The notes: generated from the sequence alone by a model not told the origin. Shown: positions 43,668 through 53,351, counted from the stretch's first letter. The stretch is 59,819 bases of DNA from Acidithiobacillus marinus (GCF_002847505.1 NZ_MXAV01000027.1:1-59819); one strand, 5' to 3'. A program made the numbers and translations.

Positions 43668-45011
43668 ATGTTGAAGAAAACCCGCGTTGCCGTTGCACTG
43701 TTTGCTGCCCTGAGTGGCTTTGCTGCGGTCGCCCATGCCGATACCAGCTCGACCGGAAATACCCTGGCTGATTTTTTCATGCACAGCAAGGTAGATGGAC
43801 AGATTCGTTCTTACTATTTTGATCGTTTTTTCGGGAAGAACACCACTAATCTGCACGCATTTTCCCTAGGTGGCTACATCAATGTGCACACGCCTTCTGC
43901 AGCGGGGTTCAGTGCTGATGTGGGTTTTTACACGGCCAACAGTCTGGGGGCCAATCGGAATAATCCCGATACGACGTTGATGGGTAAGGCCGATTCCATC
44001 AATGCTTTGGGTCAGGCATATCTGCAATATGCTATCCCGGATGTGGTGATGATTCGTGCCGGTAATCAGGAGGTCAACACGCCTTTCGTCAATGGTTCTG
44101 ACTCCCGCATGATCCCGGCCACATTTCAGGGTGTCTTTGCACAAGTAACCCCTTACTGCGGCTGGAATATCTACGGAATGCGCATGTTCCGTTGGAAAAG
44201 CCGTACTTCCGGTGATTATTATCGCGACAACTTGTACTACAAAACTGGTTTTGACGGTGATCCAATTTATGGTGGCGCTGCCAAGTTGCCCGAGAATGAG
44301 CAGGCTTCCAATGGTATTCTGGCGTTCGGTACGAGTTACAAACGCTACGGTATCAATGCCCAGGCCTGGTATTACAATTTCTACGATTTCACCGATATGT
44401 TCTACGGGGATGCCAGCTATACCCTGAAAACTGGTATGGGGCTGAATCCTTTCCTCGGTGGGCAGGTGGTGCGTGAATGGGGAGCCAATAGTCGTCTGAA
44501 TGGCAGTAACATAGGTGTTGGTGAGATCGACAACTTCAAGGGGAACGGCGTGAACAGCACTGCCTGGGGTGTGAAGGGTGGTGTTGAATATAATCTGGAT
44601 AATGCGATTCTCGGGAAAGGTGCATTGACCGTTGCATACAACGAAATCGAATATCATCCGGGGGCCATTGGTGGCGGTGCTATTGTTTCGCCCTATACCG
44701 TCGGTTATGCCACGGATCCCCTCTACACTACGTCCATGATTCGTGGTCTGGTGGAAATGGGTCCCGGTCATGGCTGGAAAGTGGGCCTAAGCCAGCACTT
44801 TCTCGATAACAGTTTCTTGTTCCAGACATCTTATGCCCAATATCAATTGCAGGCGGCGGGTTATGCCAACGATATTTACGGCGACCTGACATATTTCCCT
44901 AAGGGTTTCCTCAAGGGGCTGTCTATTCGTGACCGTGTAGGTGTGGCGCATGGCGATCTTTCGACCGGCTACTTCATCTATAACCGCGTGATGTTGACCT
45001 ACGCATTCTAA
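43668..45011 (+). CDS. OprD-family outer-membrane porin
   Basis: 447 residues. Signal peptide (TRVAVALFAALSGFAAVAHA), then DFFMHSKVDGQIRSYYFDRF, LGGYINVHTPSAAGFSADVG and GNQEVNTPFVNGSDSRMIP, a pattern shared by the OprD substrate-specific family. Ends in aromatic Phe (MLTYAF). GGAGG lies 5 bases before the ATG 43668. Regulated by the Pho box; the cargo may be a small anion or organophosphate. Confidence 0.85.
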   Translation: MLKKTRVAVALFAALSGFAAVAHADTSSTGNTLADFFMHSKVDGQIRSYYFDRFFGKNTTNLHAFSLGGYINVHTPSAAGFSADVGFYTANSLGANRNNPDTTLMGKADSINALGQAYLQYAIPDVVMIRAGNQEVNTPFVNGSDSRMIPATFQGVFAQVTPYCGWNIYGMRMFRWKSRTSGDYYRDNLYYKTGFDGDPIYGGAAKLPENEQASNGILAFGTSYKRYGINAQAWYYNFYDFTDMFYGDASYTLKTGMGLNPFLGGQVVREWGANSRLNGSNIGVGEIDNFKGNGVNSTAWGVKGGVEYNLDNAILGKGALTVAYNEIEYHPGAIGGGAIVSPYTVGYATDPLYTTSMIRGLVEMGPGHGWKVGLSQHFLDNSFLFQTSYAQYQLQAAGYANDIYGDLTYFPKGFLKGLSIRDRVGVAHGDLSTGYFIYNRVMLTYAF

Positions 45012-45046
45012 GCAGGCGCATGCTACCAAATTCAGGGAGAACAACG

Positions 45047-45589
45047 ATGATTGCCAAGAAACATGTATTGCTCGCAGTAATGCTTATGGCGGCGGCCGGT
45101 TGTGCCGAAGCCCCCTTTCAGGGCTGCCCGGCGCATAAAGCCCCGGTAGCGGCACCTGCGCCGGCTCCGGCTCCCATGCCTGTTGCTCCGGCACCCATTG
45201 CGCCGGTACAACGGACCGTCCTCCAGAGCAAACCCATTACCATCACCGGCATCAACTTCAAGCTCAACTCCTCCAAGCTGATGAGCCATGACATCAAGGT
45301 GCTGGACGAAGTAGCGGATTTTGCCGAGAAGCATGACAGTGCCGTCCTGGATGTGAATGGTTACTGCAGTAAGGTGGGCAGCTATGCCTATAACCAGCGC
45401 TTGTCCGAACAGCGTGCCGAAAGTGTGGCCCGTTATCTGGAAAATCACGGTGTGTCCCGCTCACGGATGGTCTTGAAGGGTCACTCCTATAATGACCCGG
45501 TCGCCAGCAACGCGACTCCCCAGGGCCGTTTTGCCAATCAGCGGGTGGAAATCAATTCGACCATTCAGGTGGAAAAAACCGTCAACTAA
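45047..45589 (+). CDS. OmpA-family lipoprotein
   Basis: 180 residues. Lipobox MAAAGC gives lipidated Cys19, followed by a Pro/Ala spacer (APVAAPAPAPAPMPVAPAPI) and an OmpA-C peptidoglycan-binding domain (about 65-175: INFKLNSSKL, NQRLSEQRAESVARYL, QRVEIN). Anchors outer membrane to cell wall. GGAGA precedes the ATG. Follows the OprD porin after 35 bases, ending at a strong terminator. Confidence 0.92.
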   Translation: MIAKKHVLLAVMLMAAAGCAEAPFQGCPAHKAPVAAPAPAPAPMPVAPAPIAPVQRTVLQSKPITITGINFKLNSSKLMSHDIKVLDEVADFAEKHDSAVLDVNGYCSKVGSYAYNQRLSEQRAESVARYLENHGVSRSRMVLKGHSYNDPVASNATPQGRFANQRVEINSTIQVEKTVN

Positions 45590-45675
45590 CCCCCCAACCA
45601 TCTGAACGCTACAGGTCCTCTGTAATGTAAAACTTTACCTCTGCAATGCTTCATGGCATTGCTCCTCCTCTCCTC

Positions 45676-45699
45676 GCCCCGCTTTGCGGGGCTTTTTTT
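45676..45699 (+). terminator. Rho-independent terminator after OmpA lipoprotein
   Basis: GCCCCGC-TTT-GCGGGGC hairpin (45676-45692) followed by seven T residues. It ends the rightward Pho-linked cluster between convergent genes. Confidence 0.9.
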
Positions 45700-45718
45700 G
45701 GCGGATTTTCTGGCCAAA

Positions 45719-46822
45719 CTATGGAGGAGAGAGTTGCTGGAGTATCTGTTCGGGCAAAAGATCTTCCATACAGCGATGATGTTTGAGGGGGCAATCTCTT
45801 TTACCGCAGGGGCTGCAGGACAGCCCGAGGCGCAAGGCCACAGCCCCGCTGGATAATGGCGGGGTCATGTCCAGGGGGGTTGGCCCATAGAGGGCAATGA
45901 CCTGGGTGCCGACGGCACCGGCAACATGCATCAGTCCCGAATCATTACTCACGGTGAATCTGGCCAGAGATAGCAGGTCGATGGCTTCCGCCAGAGAGGT
46001 TTTGCCGCCCAGATCAATCACTTCAGGTACGGCGGTGGCGATGGCCTGGGTGATTTCGGTATCCTTGGGGCTACCAAAAAGCCAGACTGACCATCCTGCG
46101 CGGATCAATTGTTGCGCCAGACGAATCCAGTGCCGGACGGGCCAGCGTTTGGCCGGGCCATATTCGGCACCGGGCGCCAGGGCCACCAGATTGGGACCGG
46201 GGCGGAGTATGCCCAGGCGCTGCAGCGTTGTGCCTAGCGCGTGTTGATCCACCAGCAGCCGTGGTGCGGGTAACCGGGTGGGTTGGGGCAAGCGGCGAGG
46301 CAGACCCAGGGCCACAAAACGATCGACGGTCCGTGGCAGCTGTTTTTTATGCAGTTGGCGGCGATCATTGAGAAGAATTTTCCGGGCCTGGCCGCCAAAG
46401 CCGGTGCGTACCGGAATCTGCGCCCAATAGGGAACCAGTGCCGATTTCAGGCTGTTGGGTAAACAGATGGACCAATCGTATTCTTCTTTCTGGAGTGTTT
46501 CGGCGATGCTGCGACGGGCTTTCCAGCCCAGTTTGCCGTGAGGAACATCCAGGGGGAGACAATGCCGTACTTCGGCCATACGTGAGGCAACCGGCAGGCT
46601 GGCTGGTGGGGCGAGGACATCAATCTGCAATTTGGGCCAGCGGCGGCGCATGACCTGCAATAAAACCTGGGCCATGACCATGTCTCCCACCCAGGCAGGG
46701 CCGACCAGCAGCAGGCGGGCGGGATCATAAGTTCGGGCCAGACGGGTGTTGTGCGCGGCGAAAGCGTCCTCTTCGGCGTAGGGCGGCTCGCTCTCGGCGG
46801 CCAGGGTCAGCTCCTCGCTCAT
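45719..46822 (-). CDS. waaF: LPS heptosyltransferase II
   Basis: 367 residues, family GT9. LLLVGPAWVGDMVMAQVLLQ opens the first Rossmann domain; LVALAPGAEYGPAKRWP and VSNDSGLMHVAGAVGTQVIA in the second bind ADP-heptose; CSPCGKRDCPLKHHRCM is the usual Cys-rich end. Adds the second heptose to the LPS inner core. The start at 46822 lies two bases after the RMND1 gene stop. The heptose-pathway fusion gene is three genes upstream. Confidence 0.93.
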   Translation of the reverse strand: MSEELTLAAESEPPYAEEDAFAAHNTRLARTYDPARLLLVGPAWVGDMVMAQVLLQVMRRRWPKLQIDVLAPPASLPVASRMAEVRHCLPLDVPHGKLGWKARRSIAETLQKEEYDWSICLPNSLKSALVPYWAQIPVRTGFGGQARKILLNDRRQLHKKQLPRTVDRFVALGLPRRLPQPTRLPAPRLLVDQHALGTTLQRLGILRPGPNLVALAPGAEYGPAKRWPVRHWIRLAQQLIRAGWSVWLFGSPKDTEITQAIATAVPEVIDLGGKTSLAEAIDLLSLARFTVSNDSGLMHVAGAVGTQVIALYGPTPLDMTPPLSSGAVALRLGLSCSPCGKRDCPLKHHRCMEDLLPEQILQQLSPP

Positions 46823-46824
46823 GC

Positions 46825-47589
46825 TTATTTGCCCAGCAGCATGATCAGGGCTTCCACCGTAATCAGAATAATGATGATCCATTCGAGAATGGTTTCCCGA
46901 TGATGGCGGCTGGCCACAATCATGATCTCCAGACCTTCATGAATGGCATCGAGTTTTTCATCCAGTGCTCGAAAGCGGCTGGTGAGTTCCAGATCGGCGG
47001 AGAGCTCCTTGGACAAGATTTCCAGACCCGGCGTTTCCCAGACAATATCGGGATTATCCAGCACGGCAAGGCGCGACAGGATTTCCGTGCGGGTGGCCGA
47101 GGTGGAGGCGAGAAAGCGTAAATGGCCGCCACGCCGCCCGGGCAGACGGCCCGTACGGGTGACTTCCGAGAGCAGATTCAGGGTGGTTTCCAGCAGGGTT
47201 TCGACGGCTTCTTCGTGAAGTTCCAGCGCCAGACTCTGGGCCAGGCGCAGGGCCACCAGGAGGATGCGCTCTTCATCCAGATATTTCAGGGTCACCCCGT
47301 CACGTCCGACGGCATCCCGTTCACCGGTCCTGATAGTTAATTCTTCGACATTCGGGTTGCTGATGGCGGTAAATTCCGCTTGCACGCTGGCGATGATTCG
47401 GGCTTGCAAAGCGGGTCCCGCCCCGAAAAAGCACAGCACCCCGGAGCGGAATATGGCGACCCAGGCATCGCCATCACGGAGCAGACGATGGGCCGGATTG
47501 TCATCCACCAGGTCCATATCAAAGGTTTCAGACCAGTTTTTCAGGGCAATATGACGCACGGGTTGAATCGCGTGAAGAATGCTACTCAT
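46825..47589 (-). CDS. RMND1/Sif2-Sif3 (DUF155) family membrane protein
   Basis: 254 residues. DUF155 core (about 40-215: AIFRSGVLCFFG, LTIRTGERDAVGRDGV, LEILSKELSADLELTSRF, LDEKLDAIHEGLEIMI) and one C-terminal membrane helix (WIIIILITVEALIMLL). Eukaryotic members aid mitochondrial translation; bacterial role unknown. GGAAGGA precedes the ATG. Embedded in the LPS/wall operon. Confidence 0.87.
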   Translation of the reverse strand: MSSILHAIQPVRHIALKNWSETFDMDLVDDNPAHRLLRDGDAWVAIFRSGVLCFFGAGPALQARIIASVQAEFTAISNPNVEELTIRTGERDAVGRDGVTLKYLDEERILLVALRLAQSLALELHEEAVETLLETTLNLLSEVTRTGRLPGRRGGHLRFLASTSATRTEILSRLAVLDNPDIVWETPGLEILSKELSADLELTSRFRALDEKLDAIHEGLEIMIVASRHHRETILEWIIIILITVEALIMLLGK

Positions 47590-47594
47590 GCCAT

Positions 47595-48980
47595 TTATCC
47601 TTCCGGGAGCAGTTTGCCCGGATTGAGGATGTTCTCCGGGTCGAAGAGTTTTTTGATGGCGCGTTGTATGGCGAGATTTTCCGGGCTGAGCTCCAGGGGC
47701 AGAAAATCCCGCTTGCTGGTGCCAATGCCGTGTTCACCAGAGAGCGTACCCCCCAGCCGGAGTACGCTCTGAAACAGCTTTTGCAGCCCTTGTTGCGCTT
47801 GGCGCATTTCTTCACGCTGGTCGGGATGCACCAGGAAATTGACATGCAGATTGCCGTTTCCCGCATGTCCAAAGCTGACAATGTGCAGGGAGTGCTCCTC
47901 AGCAATGTCTTCGATGGCTTCCAGCAACTCACGCAGTCGACTGACGGGAACTACCACGTCTTCATTGATTTTCAGGGGGGCCATGGCCTTGGTGGCCGGA
48001 GACAGGGATTTGCGGGCGGCCCAGAGTGCCGCTGTTGCTACTGGATCCGTCGCTTCCAGGGTTTCCAGATGGCCATCACCGGCCAGGGCTTGCTGCATGG
48101 CTTGCAGTTGGGTGGGAATGGTTTCGCTTTCGCCATCGACTTCGACCATCAACAGTGCTTGACTGGCGGCTGGCAGGTCAGTTGCCGCGCCCATGCTGCG
48201 GACGGCTGCCAGGGCGTGGGGATCCATCAATTCCAGGGCACTGGGCGTGTGGCGCTGGGCCATGACCCGCTGGACAGCCGCGCAGGCGCTGGCGGTACTT
48301 TCATAGGCGGCGCGCAGAGTGGCCTTGGCGCCAGGCAGGGGTAGCAGGCGCAGGGTCACTTCGGTAATCAGTGCCAGGGTGCCTTCACTTCCCACCAGCA
48401 AGCGGGTCAGGTCATAGCCGACCACACCTTTGCTGGTGCGGACGCCGCAGCAGAGGGTTTCGCCGCAACCAGTGACGGCGCGCAGTCCCAGAACATAATC
48501 TCGGGTAACGCCATATTTGACCGCATGGGGTCCCCCGGCGTTCATGGCGAGATTGCCGCCAATCCGGCAGTAGGGGCTGCTACCGGGATCGGGCGGATAA
48601 TAAAGTCCGTCCTGAGCAACATGGGCATTGATTTCTGCGGTGATGAAGCCTGCTTCTATGGTGATGGTCCGGTCCACGGGACTGTAGTCGCAGACTTTCT
48701 GCATACATTCAAAGCTGATAACCGCGCTGCCGGGTACGGGTTGGGCGCCCCCGACATTGCCCGATCCGGCCCCTCGGGGAACCAGAGGAAGATGATGACG
48801 ACGAGCGATGTTGACGATGGCCTGTACTTCCTCATGACTGCGAGGAAAGAGGACCAGCGCCGGCATGCAGCTTCCCGGTGTATCATCGCGGCTATAAATC
48901 GAGAGGGTTTCCCGATCATCCCGGACTCTTTCGCTATCGAGGGCGGCGCGCAGTGCTGGAAGAATGACGCTGATACTCAT
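47595..48980 (-). CDS. FAD-linked oxidase, GlcD / D-lactate dehydrogenase type
   Basis: 461 residues. FAD-binding PCMH domain with VPRGAGSGNVGGAQPVPG and MNAGGPHAVKYGVTRDYVLG, then an FAD-linked oxidase C domain with SFGHAGNGNLHVNFLVHP and SGEHGIGTSKRDFLPLE. Oxidises a 2-hydroxy acid (glycolate, D-lactate or D-2-hydroxyglutarate). No glcE/glcF follow, so it acts alone or with separate partners. The start overlaps the upstream gene (ATGA). Confidence 0.9.
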   Translation of the reverse strand: MSISVILPALRAALDSERVRDDRETLSIYSRDDTPGSCMPALVLFPRSHEEVQAIVNIARRHHLPLVPRGAGSGNVGGAQPVPGSAVISFECMQKVCDYSPVDRTITIEAGFITAEINAHVAQDGLYYPPDPGSSPYCRIGGNLAMNAGGPHAVKYGVTRDYVLGLRAVTGCGETLCCGVRTSKGVVGYDLTRLLVGSEGTLALITEVTLRLLPLPGAKATLRAAYESTASACAAVQRVMAQRHTPSALELMDPHALAAVRSMGAATDLPAASQALLMVEVDGESETIPTQLQAMQQALAGDGHLETLEATDPVATAALWAARKSLSPATKAMAPLKINEDVVVPVSRLRELLEAIEDIAEEHSLHIVSFGHAGNGNLHVNFLVHPDQREEMRQAQQGLQKLFQSVLRLGGTLSGEHGIGTSKRDFLPLELSPENLAIQRAIKKLFDPENILNPGKLLPEG

Positions 48981-50065
48981 GGTCGCGAATTCCTGATTTT
49001 TTCCAGTAAAGTGCTGGTGCTGCGCTGGTGGCGAAAAGGAATGCTGAGCACCCGTCCGCCCCGGGCTTGCACGACACTGGCGCCGACGATGTGCTCCACC
49101 GGCCAGTCGCCTCCTTTGACCAGCACATCCGGTTGCAGTTTTTGAATGAGCGGCAAGGGCGTGTCTTCATCAAATACAGTGACAAAATCGACAGATTGCA
49201 GAGCGGCAAGCACGGCCATGCGATCGTCTTGCGGGTTGATGGGCCGATCTGCGCCTTTGCCCAGGCGACGCACGGAAGCGTCACTGTTGACCGCAAGCAC
49301 CAGGCAGGCGCCCTCAGACCGGGCTTCAGCGAGATACTGGACGTGACCACGATGCAGGACATCGAAAACCCCGTTGGTGAAAACTAGTGGGCGACGATAG
49401 CTGCAGGCCTGCTGGAGGGTATCCCAATCGCGCAGGATCTTGCTGGAAAAAGAGGGCGTGGTCTGATCGGTTAGCGGGAAGTCCTCGGCAAAGGCTGTAT
49501 CGACCTCCGCACAAAGGGCGTGGATGAGCACCAGATGGACTTCCTGGATGCGGGCGGTACTGTTGTCGGGAACCCGCAGCTCAATATCTGCCGAACCCAG
49601 AAGGCCAGCCATCTGTCCACCATCCTTGCCGGTCATGGCCAGAATCCACATGCCCCGGGCCTGGGCAGAACGGATGGCCTCCACAACATTTTCAGAGTTG
49701 CCGGAAGTGCTGAAGGCTACCAGGCAGTCGCCGGGTTTGCCCAAGGCTTCCACCTGACGGGCGAATACCCGGGCATAGGAGGCGTCATTGGCAATGGCGG
49801 TCAGGACGCTGCTGTCGGTGCTCAAAGCAATGGCAGGCAGTGCCATCCGGTTGCTTTCAAAGCGGTTGACCAGTTCCGAGGCGAGATGCTGGGCGTCCCC
49901 CGAGGAACCGCCGTTCCCGCAGCTTAACACCTGACCGCCAGCCCGCAAGGTCGCCACCAGACGGGTGCTGGCCGAGGCGAAGGGGGCAGCAAGCATCTCT
50001 GCTGAGCGTTCCTTGCTGTGGATGCTGGCACGCAAGGCGGCATCCAGGGCGTTATTCCTGATCAT
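48977..50065 (-). CDS. GmhA (SIS) - HldE adenylyltransferase fusion
   Basis: 362 residues joining two heptose-pathway enzymes. Residues 1-195 are a GmhA/DiaA SIS domain (SCGNGGSSGDAQHLASELVN, FSTSGNSENVVEA, EVHLVLIHALC); residues about 215-362 are the HldE C-terminal cytidylyltransferase-like domain (FTNGVFDVLHRGHVQYLAEA, DVLVKGGDW). The first step isomerises sedoheptulose-7-phosphate; the third-type step transfers AMP to heptose-1-phosphate. In most bacteria these are separate genes. It takes the diaA position after yraN and lpoA. Confidence 0.92.
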   Translation of the reverse strand: MIRNNALDAALRASIHSKERSAEMLAAPFASASTRLVATLRAGGQVLSCGNGGSSGDAQHLASELVNRFESNRMALPAIALSTDSSVLTAIANDASYARVFARQVEALGKPGDCLVAFSTSGNSENVVEAIRSAQARGMWILAMTGKDGGQMAGLLGSADIELRVPDNSTARIQEVHLVLIHALCAEVDTAFAEDFPLTDQTTPSFSSKILRDWDTLQQACSYRRPLVFTNGVFDVLHRGHVQYLAEARSEGACLVLAVNSDASVRRLGKGADRPINPQDDRMAVLAALQSVDFVTVFDEDTPLPLIQKLQPDVLVKGGDWPVEHIVGASVVQARGGRVLSIPFRHQRSTSTLLEKIRNSRP

Positions 50066-50427
50066 GGGCTGGGTACTCTGAAAGCATCACGAATCCACTC
50101 TGGCGCTGCGTCGCCGTCAATGGCAATGACATCAAAGCGGCAAGGACGCAGACCCTGCCGGGGATTACGCAGTAAAAAAACTTCGGCTGCACGAATCAGG
50201 CGTTGCTGCTTACGCTGATTCACGCTGTCAGCAGCGCTGCCTTGCCGGTTGTGAGTCCGCTGGCGGACTTCCACAAAAACCAATGTCTCTTGGTCCAGGA
50301 CGATCAGGTCGATTTCCCCGGAGCGACAACGAAAATTACGCCCCACCAATTTCAATCCGGCTTGTAGCAACAGGGTCAAGGCGCGATCTTCTCCTTGTTG
50401 ACCGAATTGCTGGCGCGGGGAAGGCAT
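50062..50427 (-). CDS. yraN: YraN/UPF0102 nuclease-fold protein
   Basis: 121 residues. GEDRALTLLLQAGLKLVGRN, CRSGEIDLI and VFVEVRQR make a restriction-endonuclease-like core with Glu/Asp/Glu-x-Arg in place. Function unknown; the place next to lpoA and rsmI is widely conserved. Overlaps the fusion gene. Confidence 0.93.
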   Translation of the reverse strand: MPSPRQQFGQQGEDRALTLLLQAGLKLVGRNFRCRSGEIDLIVLDQETLVFVEVRQRTHNRQGSAADSVNQRKQQRLIRAAEVFLLRNPRQGLRPCRFDVIAIDGDAAPEWIRDAFRVPSP

Positions 50428-50431
50428 AAAC

Positions 50432-52273
50432 TCAGGGACCTGTTTTAGGAATCCCCGATAAGGGAACTATGGCACCATTTTCTATTTTCATCCAATCCAT
50501 TTCCCGCCCGATGTGTCCTTCTTGGCCAAAATGCAGGGTGCCCGTGACTCCTGCAATGGGTTGATGGAAATTTTTGGCAAGAATGCTTTCGGCAAGTGCG
50601 TAGGCATCCAGTCCAAAAGCCGCCATCCGCCACTGCGTGGCGCTGGCATTGGGCAGGGTGGTATGGAGGAGCGTGGCGGCCCGGGGACGGGTAATGTTGG
50701 GCTGAATAATCCAGGGCATATCTACCGAAGCGATGCCGGAGAGGCTGCTGGCATCGGCAGGGAGCGATGCCCCATGTAACAATGCTGGACTGAAAATTGG
50801 AATGCTACTGTTGATGGCACGGATGGCGGTGACTGCCGCTTCGGCATTGTCTGCATTGGTCACCAGAAACACAAAGGCGTGGGAGGCGCTGCTCCCGCTC
50901 AATAGTTGCTGGGCCTGTCCGGTAAGAGAATGACCCGGTAAATAGGTCGCGACACCGGCCACGTTCCCTCCCAGTTTTTTCCAGGTCTGGATAAAATCGG
51001 CCTGGATGCTCGCGCCACTGGAATCCTGGGGATAAAGCACGTAAACCTGCCGATAGCTTGCCGCGTAGCTCTGCTGAGCGATTTGCCGGGCAGCCACATC
51101 CCGACTGAGGCTGAAAATATATAATCCCGGCTGCTGTACCCCGGCATCGCTTCCCAGGGCAATCACCGGAGGGTCAGAGGGTTTGCGGACCCCGGCAACG
51201 GCATTGATGTCTTGTGGCAACCAGGGACCAACAAATATCTGGCAGCCTTCCTTCACCCCGCGTTCAAAAAGTACCGCCGTAAAACTGGGATTGCCGGTGC
51301 TTTGTAGAATTTTGACGGCGGGACCAGCCTGGAGTTGTGCCGCCGTTTCCATGCCGGCACTGATGGCCTCGGATAATCCTGAATAGGGTCCAGAGGAGGG
51401 CAGGAGTGCACAGATTTCACCGCCTGACTTTGCGCTGGTATCGGCAACGTTCAGTTCGTCGTGGCTGGAGAAATTGATGGGCGGGTGCCCGGGATGGGTG
51501 GCCAGCCAGGCATCAATAGCTGCTTTGCGATGTTCTGGATCGGGATTATGGCGGGTGATCAGGGCGATGGCCAACCATTCCTGGACCAGTGGATTGCCAC
51601 TGCGACCCTGCCAGTTCTGAATACGTGCCGAAGAGACGGAGTCGAGCAGGGCGTGAATGCGCTGGTGGTTTTTAGAAATAGCAGGGCCGCTGAGCAGGCT
51701 GTCCCGTTCTATCAAAAAATTCAGGGCGGTTAGTTCATGGCTTTCTTGGGTGTACAATGTGGCCAGAGTGCCCATGGCCTTTGCCCGAACACTCTGAGGC
51801 GTGCTGGCAATGGTCAGGAGTTCTTCCAGGTTGCCTTTGGCCCGGGGCGTTTGTCCCTGATCCATCAATCCCTGGGCACGCACCCACAGGGCTTCACCGC
51901 GGAGAGTATTATCCCCCTTTTGCAGACGCAGTACCTCATCGGCCAGAAGCACTGCAACCTGGGGCCTGTTTCCCTGTAGAGAAGCCTGTGCCGCCTTGAG
52001 GAGATAGCGCAACTGCTTTTGACCCTGAACAGCCGCTGCTGCCTGTATATAGTCCTTGGCTGCAGCCAGATCGTGCCCCTCTGCGAGCAGGTTGTCTGCC
52101 TGCCGGGCACTGGCGGCTTCCGGAGAGTTGACTGGCGTGGTCGCGATTTTCGGCGCCGTACTGCCCACGGGTGCCATGGTGTGTGGCATACTTGCGCAAG
52201 CGCTCAATGCGCCGGCGAGTGCGAGGGTCGCGGTCAGACGCGATAAACGGAACAGGCGGTCAGACAGTTTCAT
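50432..52273 (-). CDS. lpoA: Penicillin-binding protein activator LpoA
   Basis: 613-residue outer-membrane lipoprotein. Lipobox ALSAC gives the lipid-bearing Cys near residue 26. Then a TPR-like helical part (about 55-270) and a periplasmic-binding-protein-like C-terminal domain (CALLPSSGPYSGLSEAISAG, PPVIALGSDAG). Activates PBP1A during peptidoglycan synthesis. The true start is ATG 52273; the open frame upstream lies over rsmI and is rejected. Divergent from rsmI. Confidence 0.92.
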   Translation of the reverse strand: MKLSDRLFRLSRLTATLALAGALSACASMPHTMAPVGSTAPKIATTPVNSPEAASARQADNLLAEGHDLAAAKDYIQAAAAVQGQKQLRYLLKAAQASLQGNRPQVAVLLADEVLRLQKGDNTLRGEALWVRAQGLMDQGQTPRAKGNLEELLTIASTPQSVRAKAMGTLATLYTQESHELTALNFLIERDSLLSGPAISKNHQRIHALLDSVSSARIQNWQGRSGNPLVQEWLAIALITRHNPDPEHRKAAIDAWLATHPGHPPINFSSHDELNVADTSAKSGGEICALLPSSGPYSGLSEAISAGMETAAQLQAGPAVKILQSTGNPSFTAVLFERGVKEGCQIFVGPWLPQDINAVAGVRKPSDPPVIALGSDAGVQQPGLYIFSLSRDVAARQIAQQSYAASYRQVYVLYPQDSSGASIQADFIQTWKKLGGNVAGVATYLPGHSLTGQAQQLLSGSSASHAFVFLVTNADNAEAAVTAIRAINSSIPIFSPALLHGASLPADASSLSGIASVDMPWIIQPNITRPRAATLLHTTLPNASATQWRMAAFGLDAYALAESILAKNFHQPIAGVTGTLHFGQEGHIGREMDWMKIENGAIVPLSGIPKTGP

Positions 52274-52307
52274 GTGCAGAGTGTATGGAGAATGGGGCAG
52301 TGGTTCA

Positions 52308-53165
52308 ATGACTGAAATACGTTCGGGGCGTTTGACGATTATTGCAACGCCTATCGGCAATCTGGACGATCTTTCACCTCGGGCTGGGCAGGCGATTGCC
52401 GAGGCTGCTCTGGTTCTGGTGGAAGACCGCCGCCACGCCCAGCGTTTATTCCAGCATCTCGGTGTGCAGCCCAAAACCTTGGCTCTGCACGAGCACAACG
52501 AGCGGGCTTTGGCGCCGCAAATGGCCCAACGTATCGCCGAGGGGGAGAGCCTGGCCTTGCTCTCGGATGCCGGGATGCCGCTGATTTCCGATCCGGGGTT
52601 TCCCCTGCTGGCCTTGCTGCGCGAACAGCAATTGCCGGTGACCGTCATTCCCGGCCCCAATGCCGCCGTGGCGGCACTGTCCTTGTCGGGATTGCCCAGT
52701 GATCGCTTCAGTTTTGAAGGGTTCTTACCCGCCAAGGCGGGCGCGCGTCGGGCGCGCCTGAGCATCCTGAGCCATGAACCCCGGACCCTGATTTTTTACG
52801 AAGCCCCCCATCGCATTGTTGCGACCCTCACGGACATGGCAGAACTGTGTGGCGCCGAGCGGCCTGCAGCGCTTTGTCGGGAGTTGACCAAAATCTATGA
52901 GGAATGTCTGCGGGATTCCCTGGGCGGGATTGTGGAGCATTTGTCCCGGCATCCCGATAAGATACGCGGCGAAATGACCCTGGTACTGGGCGGAGCGCCG
53001 GAACGGGACCCTGAAGAGATGGAAGCCGATCGCTGGTTGACCCCGCTCCTGGAAGAATTACCCCTGACCCAAGCGGTGCGTATTGCCGAAGCGCAGAGCG
53101 GCTTGGCTCATCGCGTTGTATATCGTCGTGCCCTGGCCTTGACTTCCGGACGCGACCCCGCTTAA
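52308..53165 (+). CDS. rsmI: 16S rRNA C1402 ribose 2'-O-methyltransferase
   Basis: 285 residues, tetrapyrrole-methylase fold. GRLTIIATPIGNLDDLSPRA starts the fold, VEDRRHAQRL follows, then LLSDAGMPLISDPGF, PGPNAAVAALSLSGLPSDRF and TLIFYEAPHR, the standard RsmI series. The gene is divergent from lpoA and 13 bases before tRNA-Phe. Confidence 0.97.
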   Translation: MTEIRSGRLTIIATPIGNLDDLSPRAGQAIAEAALVLVEDRRHAQRLFQHLGVQPKTLALHEHNERALAPQMAQRIAEGESLALLSDAGMPLISDPGFPLLALLREQQLPVTVIPGPNAAVAALSLSGLPSDRFSFEGFLPAKAGARRARLSILSHEPRTLIFYEAPHRIVATLTDMAELCGAERPAALCRELTKIYEECLRDSLGGIVEHLSRHPDKIRGEMTLVLGGAPERDPEEMEADRWLTPLLEELPLTQAVRIAEAQSGLAHRVVYRRALALTSGRDPA

Positions 53166-53178
53166 ATACGCGCTCCTG

Positions 53179-53254
<76 letters not shown>

Positions 53255-53351
53255 TATAAATCAGCAAGTTGATGGATGGCTGTTGACAATCCTCTGCTAC
53301 TCAGGTACAGATTCAGTACAGTGCTGAATTTGGACAGGGGAGTATTGTCTT

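Noticed and set aside
50432-52765. Extended LpoA starting upstream of 52273
   Set aside because: The added part covers rsmI on the other strand, and the lipoprotein signal begins at 52273.
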